Assembly (NCBI GenBank): GCA_036741695.1
Contig: DAINRU010000040.1
Coordinates: 1 to 16,535 of the forward strand
Source: JAFANK01 sp036741695
GTDB lineage: Bacteria; Vulcanimicrobiota; Vulcanimicrobiia; Eremiobacterales; Eremiobacteraceae
Reading direction: 5' to 3'
Length of the DNA stretch: 16,535 nt
Position 1 is the first letter of the stretch, and each line of letters starts with the position of its first letter. The position numbers and the translations under genes are program-made. The notes under the pieces are model-generated. The model was not told the DNA's origin. It made no database searches and saw only the letters and a program-made list of their open reading frames with translations. Below, in pieces: positions 1-6,804 of this stretch.

Positions 1-64
1 CGTTGAGGAGGGACATCACAGCGACGAAGGCTGCCGTGAGCCAATGCTTGCCGTTTTCCGCCAT
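1..64 (-). CDS. N-terminus of an unidentified protein, cut by window edge
   Basis: An ATG at 64 on the minus strand opens a frame that stays open for 21 codons to the edge of the window. The peptide begins MAENGKHWLTAAFVAVMSLL: a short polar start followed by a hydrophobic stretch, as in a membrane protein or a signal anchor. It lies 50 bp downstream of the lipoprotein gene on the same strand, so co-transcription is possible. No good ribosome site is visible upstream. The fragment is too short to assign to a family, and the frame could be a chance opening. Confidence 0.4.
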   Translation of the reverse strand, partial: MAENGKHWLTAAFVAVMSLLN

Positions 65-114
65 ACGTTGGTGTTCGCGGGCACTATGACGGGGCCCCGC
101 CGTTTTTTTCAGGT

Positions 115-1125
115 CTAGTGGATGATGGCGCCAGTTTGGACGACCTCGAACGCGCTCGCCGGCACCGTCTTAAGCTGATCGAGGTCGGTATCGTTCCAAT
201 TCGTGTTGGTCTCACCCGTGATATACCAGTCCGAGCCATTGTCCGCGACCATCATGCCATACTTCTTCAGGGCCACGAGCACGACGCGCGATTCACCGGT
301 GAAATGCGAGATGTCATAGCTCGCCTTGAGGCGGACACGCAGTCCCATGGGGGGATATCCTAGATCGGTCAAGCTGCTCGCGTAATGGGTTGCTGGGTGG
401 ATGAAACCTTTTTGCGTATTCTTGACGGTGAAACGCAAGGCATGGTCAATTGCGCCCTGCTGCACTTCGTAATAGCGCACGAGGCCCGCGAAGATCGGTA
501 GACCGGCCGCATCCGCAGAGGTCCAGTAATCAGGCCGGAGCGCGTTCGAATTCAGATGGAATATCGCACCTGAGCCAGCCGTCCATCCCGGCCCGACGTA
601 ATAGGACGACCATGTCTCATATAGCACGCAGTTGTCCTTGTCGATGACGATGACGTGCCTGTCACCGGTCGACGATGAGCCACCTTCGATCGGCGCGTTC
701 GACGGGAACGGATATGGCCCCGGATCGCTCTCGCTGGCGTAGGTGAACGTCATGGGGACCGTCGGTTGCGTGCCCGGCACAGTGATGTAGGGGATGCCAT
801 ACGTGGGGTTGGATCCGAAATCAGGATGCAGATTCGTCGTGGCTGCGTTCATGTGGGCGAGGTAGTTCGCCGAGTTTGGATCGACGGGATAATTCGAGAT
901 GTCGGTGTTCCATGGGTTGTCCGCTGGGAAGACCTGGCAGCTGTCGATCATCGGAACCGCAGGCGGTGACCCAAGCGGACTGGGCGCGGGGCTCGAAGCG
1001 GGTGGCGGCGTCGGGACAAGGTTGCCGCCAACCGACGGCCCAGGCCCAAAAGCGGATCCTCCGCCCGCGCACGCCACGATTCCCAGAACGGCAAGGCCGA
1101 CCGCCCATGCGCCCATCGTCTTCAT
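115..1125 (-). CDS. Lipoprotein of a conserved uncharacterised family
   Basis: The 336-aa product begins with a short hydrophobic signal ending in a lipobox (IVAC, Cys19), so it should be exported, lipidated and anchored in an envelope membrane. Residues 21-60 are a Gly/Pro/Ser-rich low-complexity tether. The folded part (about 61-336) starts DSCQVFPADNPWNTDIS and contains GDRHVIVID (155-162), HALRFTV (228-234), a PPMGLRVRLKASYDIS block (258-273) and KKYGMMVADNGSDWYI (287-302). Its only two cysteines, C63 and C166, could form a disulfide. From memory, proteins with these blocks occur in Acidobacteria and Actinobacteria as secreted proteins of unknown function; I cannot name an activity. The ATG at 1125 is preferred because a second ATG (Met4) would remove the only positive charge from the signal. 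No SD is visible. Downstream and on the same strand is the partial gene at 64. Confidence 0.85.
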   Translation of the reverse strand: MKTMGAWAVGLAVLGIVACAGGGSAFGPGPSVGGNLVPTPPPASSPAPSPLGSPPAVPMIDSCQVFPADNPWNTDISNYPVDPNSANYLAHMNAATTNLHPDFGSNPTYGIPYITVPGTQPTVPMTFTYASESDPGPYPFPSNAPIEGGSSSTGDRHVIVIDKDNCVLYETWSSYYVGPGWTAGSGAIFHLNSNALRPDYWTSADAAGLPIFAGLVRYYEVQQGAIDHALRFTVKNTQKGFIHPATHYASSLTDLGYPPMGLRVRLKASYDISHFTGESRVVLVALKKYGMMVADNGSDWYITGETNTNWNDTDLDQLKTVPASAFEVVQTGAIIH

Positions 1126-1197
1126 ATATATGCTTGGGTCGGACGTTTGCGTCCAGCGTCCTTCAGCCGCGCCCCAAGTTTGACGGCGGACACAGCG

Positions 1198-1221
1198 AGG
1201 GCCGCGACAATTCGCGGCCCT
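1198..1221 (-). terminator. GC-rich hairpin, possible terminator or processing site
   Basis: A perfect 10-bp inverted repeat (1198-1207 AGGGCCGCGA, 1212-1221 TCGCGGCCCT) has a 4-nt loop. It lies about 57 nt past the stop of the RND pump gene. No T-run follows on the minus strand, so intrinsic termination is uncertain; it could instead protect the 3' end of the mRNA. Confidence 0.4.
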
Positions 1222-1243
1222 TCATTAGAAGAGACGTAATTAG

Positions 1244-1263
1244 AACGGACCTAAAGGTCCGTT
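1244..1263 (-). terminator. Hairpin 15 nt past the RND gene stop
   Basis: An 8-bp perfect stem (1244-1251 AACGGACC, 1256-1263 GGTCCGTT) with loop TAAA lies just after the TAG of the RND pump gene. On the minus strand it is followed by CTAATTACGT, which is only moderately T-rich. Together with the hairpin at 1198-1221 it probably marks the 3' end of the pump transcript. Confidence 0.45.
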
Positions 1264-1277
1264 GCTTCAAAAGGCAG

Positions 1278-4200
1278 CTACAGGTGGGCCGTGACGCGCT
1301 CGGGCAGGGGCGCAGCCTCCTCCTCTTCCTCCTCGTCTTCTTCTGCCAGCTGGGCGAGCCGGCGCTGTTCGCGGCGGTCGTGGAAGCGCTCGAGTGCGCC
1401 GATCATCCCGACGTAGATGACCGGGATCAGGAAAAGCGTCAGCAGCAAGGAGCTCATCAGGCCGCCGATGATCACGGTACCAATGGACTTGCGGAACTCC
1501 GCGCCTTCGGTGATGCCAAGCGCGAGCGGCAGCATACCGAAGATCATCGAGGCGGTCGTCATGATGATCGGACGGAAGCGGATGGCCGCGGATTCATGCA
1601 TCGCCTCGACAAGGGGCATGCCGCGCTTGCGCAGTGTGTTCGCATAGTCCACGAGCAAGATGCCGTTCTTCGCCACGAGACCCGTGAGCATGACGATGCC
1701 GAGCATCGAGAAGATGTTGAGTGACTGCCCCTGGAGATAGCGTATCCCCGACAGCGCAGGCACATCGTGCAGCAGATTGATGACGGTGAGCAGGAACGAC
1801 ACGCCGATAAAGGCCAGCGGTACCGAGAACATGATGATGAAGGGCGACAGATAGTTGCGGTACAGCACCACGAGCAACATGTAGATGAGGACGAACGAGG
1901 TCAGCAGTGCAATGCCGATCTTCTGCACGGTCTCGGTGAGCAGCTGGCTGTCGCTGCCCTCTTCCACCTTGATGCTCACGCCGGCAGGCAGGAAATTCGA
2001 ATCCTTCAGTAGCGCGTCGGCCTTGCTCTGGACCTTGCTGATCGGGGCCCCGTTCTTCGTGAACGCGCTCACCGTGACGATGCGCTGACGGTCCTCTCGG
2101 GAGAGCTGGGTGGGCTCATGCATCCAGGTGAAGCTCGCGATCTCACCAAGCGGTACAAGGTTGCCGTTGTCCGCGCGCACCATGACGGCGCGCAGTTGCG
2201 CCTCGTCGTTGCGGGTCTGAGGCGGCAACTGCACCACGGCGTTGATGAGACCCTCGGGCATGCGGACCTTGGTCGCGATGACACCGCCGATGGCGGCTCT
2301 CGCAGTCGTAGCCGCGGCTTCTGGTGAGACGCCGAGTAGCGCGGCCCGCGGGCGGTCGACGTCAATCTCAAGGCGCGGACCCGCGATCTGCGTGCTCGTC
2401 TCGACGTTGTCGGCATCCGGCATCGCCGCGATGGCAGCTTTGAGCTTCTCCGCTCCTGCCTCGACCGCTTCGCTTGACGCGCCGCTCAAGTTGTATCTGA
2501 TCGGTGCCTCGCCGCCCGTATCGCCATGCGCTGCTTCGATGCGGCCGCCTGGGACGAGGTAGCCGAGCTTCTTGACGGCCTCGATGACCTGATCTTCGTT
2601 GTGCCGCTTCTTCTGATCGAGATTGACGTTGAGCTCGGCAACGTATCCACCGCGCGTGCCTGCCTTGTGGCCGGCAGTGCCGTTGATACTCTCCACGCCG
2701 TCCATCTTCAGGATAGCGTCTTCAAGCCGCTCGACGCCCGCGGCGGTCACCGCGATGGGCGTGCCCGGGGCGTACGTCAGATAGACGATCGCGAAGCCCC
2801 AGTCGGTCTGCGGCTGGAATTCAAAGGGCACGATCTGCGTGGCGATTGGGACGAATGAGGCGATCACGAGGCCAAGGCAGCCCAGGATGACAAACCACGG
2901 CCGCTTCATCGCCCAGGGCAAGGCGACATCGTGATACGACTTGCGGAGCCGCTCGAACCAGTCGGCAAACGCGTTAAGCACGCCTTGCCAGCCGGTCGTC
3001 TGCGTGGCATGGAGCGAACGTGGACGCTTGACGAGCGCCCAGTGCGCCGCGAGCAGCGGCGTCAGCGTGAACGAGACGAGCAGCGAGAACATCGTCGCCA
3101 CGACGATGACCAGCGCGAACTCGCGCAGGAACTGACCGACGATCCCCGACATGAAGGCGATCGGCGCGAACACGACGACGTCGACCAGCGTGATGGCGAT
3201 GGCCGCATTGCCGATCTCAGTGCGGCCATCGATCGCCGCCTCCTCGGGCGCCTTCCCCATCAATCGATGGCGCGTTATGTTTTCAAGAACGACAATGGAG
3301 TCGTCGACCAAAATACCGACGATGAGCGATAACCCCATGAGCGAGAGCAGGTCGATCGTCATGTTCGTCATCCACATGACGAAGAACGTCGCGAAAATCG
3401 AGGCGGGAATCGCGATCATCACGACGAGCGCGCTGCGCCAGACGTGAAGGAAGAACAGCAGCACGATCGCCGTGAGCAGTATCCCTTCGAAGAGGTTTTG
3501 CTGAACGCCGCTGATCGAGTCATGCATGAAGTCGGAGTTGGCCACGAGCTCGCGGAAATGGATCTTGGGAAACTTTTGAGCCAGATCTTTGAATTCGCTG
3601 CGAACCGCTACCGTCGTGTTCTTTGTGTCGCTATTCGCATCGCGCACGACTTCAAGGATGACGCCGGGCTTGCCGTCCAGGCTCGAGATGATGCGCTGGT
3701 CGGCGAAACCGTCCTGCACGCTTGACACATCGCCGACTTTGGTCAGCCCGGCCGGCGTGCCTGGGATGGTCAACGGCAGCGCAGCGATCTCATCGGCGTT
3801 TCGGATGTCAGCGCGAACGCCAACCGTGGACTCCTGCCCCGGCTGATTCATCAGACCACCCGGGAGGCTCACGTTGCCGTTACCAACCGCGTTCGTGACG
3901 TCGAGGAGCGTTGCGCCAAGCGCGCTCAGCTTCCCGGAGTCCGGCTGGATATTGATCTGACGCGTATAGAGTCCGCCGGCGTCCGCACCTCCGACGCCCT
4001 TGACGTTTCGCAGATCGGGGATGATCTCGTTATTGACGATGTTGGACAGGTCGATAGGCGTGAGGGTGGGCGAGGATATCGCTTCGATGATGATCGGGTC
4101 GCCTGAGGTGTCGTTTTTGGAGACGTCGGGCGGATCGAGGTCCGTGGGCAGGTAGGCGCGCGCCTGATCCACGGCTTGCTGCACGTCCGTCGCCGCGAAG

Positions 4201-4505
4201 TTGACGTCGGTCCCGATATTGAAGGAAACGGTGATGTCGACGAATCCATCTTCAATCGTCGTGTAGATGTGCTGCACGTGGTTGATGTTTTGGAGCTGGT
4301 CTTCGATGGGCTTGGCGACGAGCCGCTCCATCTCGTCGGGGCTCGCACCCGGGTAGAACGAGTCGACGCTGACGAACGGCAGGGTGACGTTCGGGTTGAT
4401 GTTCTGGCCCATCATCTTGTAGCCGATGAGCCCGAACAAGGCCACCGCCAGGAAGAACAGCGTGATGACCGTGGGGTTCTTAATAGCGAAGCGCGTCAGC
4501 CACAT
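1278..4505 (-). CDS. RND multidrug efflux transporter, HAE1/AcrB type
   Basis: This 1075-aa inner-membrane proton antiporter is expected to move drugs or other hydrophobic compounds from the periplasm or inner-membrane outer leaflet to an outer-membrane channel through an adaptor. Length and layout match AcrB/MexB: a helix at residues 10-30, a large periplasmic loop, a helix bundle, then the repeat of that plan. The proton-relay residues are present: paired Asp401-Asp402 in VGILVDDSIVVLENI (AcrB D407/D408) and Lys946 in GLVAKNGILLVDYAN (AcrB K940). The C-terminus carries a run of acidic residues (AEEDEEEEEEAA) in about the last 25 residues. No adaptor or TolC-like gene is adjacent, and the macA-type adaptor 9 kb away sits in its own operon. 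The ATG at 4505 has no SD but lies 7 nt from a TATAAT box, suggesting a leaderless mRNA. The substrate cannot be told from sequence. Confidence 0.95.
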   Translation of the reverse strand: MWLTRFAIKNPTVITLFFLAVALFGLIGYKMMGQNINPNVTLPFVSVDSFYPGASPDEMERLVAKPIEDQLQNINHVQHIYTTIEDGFVDITVSFNIGTDVNFAATDVQQAVDQARAYLPTDLDPPDVSKNDTSGDPIIIEAISSPTLTPIDLSNIVNNEIIPDLRNVKGVGGADAGGLYTRQINIQPDSGKLSALGATLLDVTNAVGNGNVSLPGGLMNQPGQESTVGVRADIRNADEIAALPLTIPGTPAGLTKVGDVSSVQDGFADQRIISSLDGKPGVILEVVRDANSDTKNTTVAVRSEFKDLAQKFPKIHFRELVANSDFMHDSISGVQQNLFEGILLTAIVLLFFLHVWRSALVVMIAIPASIFATFFVMWMTNMTIDLLSLMGLSLIVGILVDDSIVVLENITRHRLMGKAPEEAAIDGRTEIGNAAIAITLVDVVVFAPIAFMSGIVGQFLREFALVIVVATMFSLLVSFTLTPLLAAHWALVKRPRSLHATQTTGWQGVLNAFADWFERLRKSYHDVALPWAMKRPWFVILGCLGLVIASFVPIATQIVPFEFQPQTDWGFAIVYLTYAPGTPIAVTAAGVERLEDAILKMDGVESINGTAGHKAGTRGGYVAELNVNLDQKKRHNEDQVIEAVKKLGYLVPGGRIEAAHGDTGGEAPIRYNLSGASSEAVEAGAEKLKAAIAAMPDADNVETSTQIAGPRLEIDVDRPRAALLGVSPEAAATTARAAIGGVIATKVRMPEGLINAVVQLPPQTRNDEAQLRAVMVRADNGNLVPLGEIASFTWMHEPTQLSREDRQRIVTVSAFTKNGAPISKVQSKADALLKDSNFLPAGVSIKVEEGSDSQLLTETVQKIGIALLTSFVLIYMLLVVLYRNYLSPFIIMFSVPLAFIGVSFLLTVINLLHDVPALSGIRYLQGQSLNIFSMLGIVMLTGLVAKNGILLVDYANTLRKRGMPLVEAMHESAAIRFRPIIMTTASMIFGMLPLALGITEGAEFRKSIGTVIIGGLMSSLLLTLFLIPVIYVGMIGALERFHDRREQRRLAQLAEEDEEEEEEAAPLPERVTAHL

Positions 4506-4512
4506 ATACCGG

Positions 4513-4542
4513 ATTATAGCAAGCGAAGGGTGAAATTGTTAC
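4513..4542 (-). promoter_or_regulatory. Promoter of the RND pump, extended -10, leaderless
   Basis: On the minus strand a perfect TATAAT (4518-4513) preceded by TGC forms an extended -10. A 4/6 -35 match, GTAACA (4542-4537), lies 18 nt upstream. The -10 ends 7 nt before the pump's ATG, so transcription should begin at or within a base or two of the start codon. Confidence 0.65.
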
Positions 4543-4634
4543 GCCGGCTCCCGGGTTTGGCGCATGGAGCCGGATACTTCTAGAGAACTTCGCGGCGTAG
4601 CGGTTGCTTTCTTGTCCGTTTCGAGAGTCGCAGA

Positions 4635-5741
4635 TTGTCATTTACTGACGATTTCAAGCCGGTGAAGGCAGGGTTGTACGGCGCCGGCGCCTTCGGCACG
4701 TATGTCGCAGGGGCGCTTGCCGGCAGCCTGTCCGTGCGCGTTGTGGCCGTGGCCAGCCGAACCCCCGCCCGAGCCTCCGCGCTGGCTCGAGATGAGGGCG
4801 TTTCGCGGACCCATGAGTCCTACGAGCGCCTGCTCGCCGACCCCGAGATCGAGCTCATCATCCTCGCCACCCCGCCGGGCGAGCATGGACCGCAAGCTCT
4901 CGCAGCGCTGCAGGCCGGCAAGCATGTCTTCGTGGAGAAGCCGCTCGCGACGTCGCTCGATATGGCCGAGGCCATCATCCGCGAGGCCAAGGCTCACAAC
5001 CTGATCGTGGCCGTCGACTATCCCATGCTCTATACACCGCTGGTGGAGGCCGCAGTGCTTTTCAACAGCTCTCGTCTCGTCGGGCCGCTCTTGCGAATCT
5101 CGGTCGAGAACATCGCCAGCTGTCAAGGACTCGACGACGCCCATTGGTTCTGGGATAAGGATCTGTCCGGGGGCATTTTCGTCGAACACGGGGTGCACTT
5201 CTTCGACTGGTGCGGTAGGCTCGCCGGCGACGCTCGTCAGGTCGTCGCGCTCGCGAGCACCCATGGCGTGCGCGAAGATCAGGTCGTGGCGCTGGTGCAG
5301 CATGCCGGCGACGTAGTGGCGTCCTATCATCATTCCTTCGTCACGCGCCCGGAGAACGAGCGCACGCAAACCGTCCTTTCGTATGAAGGCGTCGATGTTG
5401 TGCTTGACGGCTGGATCCCGACGCGCTTGCACATGCGCGGGCCGTCGGCGGCGATCGCCACGACGACCGTCCGGCGCATGCTGCATCGCTCGGTGGAGAG
5501 CATCCCCGATGCACGAGTCGGCTTCTTCTTCGACGCGGGCCGCAAGGCGACTGTCTACGCGAGCGGCGTACGGGCCGCAGCCGAAGACACGGCGCGAGCG
5601 ATACGTGTCTCCGGCCATGTCGCCCGCAATGACGCGCAGCGCACGCTGCCAAGTCTACGAGTCGCCGTCGCGGCGCGCGAGGCGGCTTCGACCGGTGTCG
5701 CCGTCGAACTTGGAGCTACGAGAAGCGAAGCGCGGCCTTGA
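4635..5741 (+). CDS. Gfo/Idh/MocA-family NAD(P)-dependent oxidoreductase
   Basis: The 368-aa cytoplasmic protein has the two-domain plan of this family, which oxidises or reduces sugars, inositols and related compounds. The N-terminal Rossmann fold shows GLYGAGAFG (residues 13-21). The family signature EKP is at 101-103 (VFVEKPLATS), with Lys102 expected to take part in catalysis. The second-domain motif is GGIFVEHGVHFFDW, with His188 as the likely catalytic histidine; Glu184 stands where this motif often has Asp. The TTG at 4635 gives the longest frame. A GTG at 4662 (codon 10) would give the more usual start, with the first Gly of the motif near residue 7. Neither has an SD. The gene is divergent from the RND pump, and its 3' end overlaps the convergent dehydrogenase gene by 26 bp. 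The substrate is unknown, but neighbours suggest sugars. Confidence 0.9.
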   Translation: MSFTDDFKPVKAGLYGAGAFGTYVAGALAGSLSVRVVAVASRTPARASALARDEGVSRTHESYERLLADPEIELIILATPPGEHGPQALAALQAGKHVFVEKPLATSLDMAEAIIREAKAHNLIVAVDYPMLYTPLVEAAVLFNSSRLVGPLLRISVENIASCQGLDDAHWFWDKDLSGGIFVEHGVHFFDWCGRLAGDARQVVALASTHGVREDQVVALVQHAGDVVASYHHSFVTRPENERTQTVLSYEGVDVVLDGWIPTRLHMRGPSAAIATTTVRRMLHRSVESIPDARVGFFFDAGRKATVYASGVRAAAEDTARAIRVSGHVARNDAQRTLPSLRVAVAAREAASTGVAVELGATRSEARP

Positions 5742-6714
5742 CCTCGGTTGGTGATGGTTTGGTCAGCAGCAGTTGCGGGAGCTCGTCAAGCGAGACACGC
5801 TGCGACACGATCTCGCCCACCTTGACTTTACCCTCGGCCAAGAGCGTCACCGCCTTCGCCATGGTGTGAGGATTGATGTTGGAGGCGACAAGGCGTAACT
5901 CTTTGCGGTACAGCTCGTATGGCTCGATCGCGACCTTGGCCCCCACCGGCGCGACGCCGAAGAGGAGGATGTCAGCACCGCGACGGGCGAGGCGGATCGC
6001 AGTCGTGACGGCGGTCGGGCTGCCGCTGCAGTCGATGACAAGGTCGTAGCCATCGGTGTGGCTGTCGTGCTCGATCATGTCGGGCGTATAGACTTCGTCT
6101 GCGCCGAGCGCCTCAGCCAGGTCGCGCCGGACGGCCACTGGCTCCGAGACGACGACTGACCCGGCGCCCGCATCGCGCACCGCTTGCTGCGTCAACAGTC
6201 CGATGCAACCGGCCCCCAAGATCACGACCACGCCTCCCTGCGGGACCGTCGTCCGCTGCAATCCATGGATGACGCACGAGAGCGGTTCGGCGAATGCCGC
6301 GTCGGCCAGCGACAGTGTATCGGGAATTTTGTAGAGCTGCGTCTGCGGCGTAAGGACGTGGGGCGCCATCCCACCAGGTCGTGTCACGCCGATCGCGCTC
6401 AGCCGCTCGCACAGGTGCACGTCACCCCTGCGGCAGGGCACGCATTCGCGGCACGCGATGTTGGGGTCGATGGCGACGCGATCGCCCACTTTTGCCTGCG
6501 TGACCGCCTCGCCGACGGCCCGCACCGTTCCCGCGATCTCGTGGCCAAGCACGTTGGGATATGTCGCCGGATACGACCCGTCTGCGATGTGGCGGTCTGT
6601 GCCGCAGACACCGCACGCGGCGACGTCCACGACCGCGTCGTCCGGGCCGGGCACGGGGTCTTCCCACTCCGCTACGGTGACGTTCTTCGGCTTGTGTACG
6701 ACGAGTGCTCTCAC
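5716..6714 (-). CDS. Zinc-dependent alcohol/polyol dehydrogenase (MDR superfamily)
   Basis: The 332-aa medium-chain dehydrogenase resembles sorbitol and threonine dehydrogenases, which oxidise a secondary alcohol with NAD(P)+. The catalytic zinc ligands are visible: Cys37 (CGVCGTD), His58-Glu59 (LGHE) and Glu143 (AFAEP). The structural zinc lobe is complete with Cys88, Cys91, Cys94 and Cys102. The nucleotide-binding motif is GAGCIG (167-172). The start is a GTG at 6714 with no SD; TTGACA is at 6754-6749 on the same strand, but the -10 is poor. The gene is divergent from the glycoside hydrolase and convergent with the Gfo/Idh gene. The three probably handle related sugars, which is inference from context only. 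Substrate and cofactor preference cannot be read from the sequence. Confidence 0.92.
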   Translation of the reverse strand: MRALVVHKPKNVTVAEWEDPVPGPDDAVVDVAACGVCGTDRHIADGSYPATYPNVLGHEIAGTVRAVGEAVTQAKVGDRVAIDPNIACRECVPCRRGDVHLCERLSAIGVTRPGGMAPHVLTPQTQLYKIPDTLSLADAAFAEPLSCVIHGLQRTTVPQGGVVVILGAGCIGLLTQQAVRDAGAGSVVVSEPVAVRRDLAEALGADEVYTPDMIEHDSHTDGYDLVIDCSGSPTAVTTAIRLARRGADILLFGVAPVGAKVAIEPYELYRKELRLVASNINPHTMAKAVTLLAEGKVKVGEIVSQRVSLDELPQLLLTKPSPTEVKAALRFS

Positions 6715-6804
6715 GCATGCGGGTTTAGCCCGGATTCGTGCGCTGACCTGTCAACTGAGCGCGCGCACAAGGCCCAACGCCTTGCCCCCCACGAAGCCAC
6801 AAGC

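Noticed and set aside
91..109. Palindrome CGGGGCCCCG followed by seven T on the plus strand, terminator-like
   Set aside because: No plus-strand gene ends upstream, and on the minus strand, where both neighbours lie, the T-run is an A-run before the hairpin.
876..1724. 282-codon open frame on the plus strand across the lipoprotein and RND gene ends
   Set aside because: It is antisense to two well-supported genes, its product is full of Arg/Asp/His with no domain pattern, and it arises from high-GC codon use on the other strand.
4638..5618. 326-codon open frame on the minus strand
   Set aside because: It is antisense to the Gfo/Idh gene, whose motifs are intact; the antisense product is Arg/Asp/His-rich with no recognisable fold.
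6184..6804. Upstream extension of the glycoside hydrolase frame
   Set aside because: It lies antisense to the dehydrogenase gene, shows no hydrolase homology pattern, and the enzyme's natural N-terminus begins near 6805.
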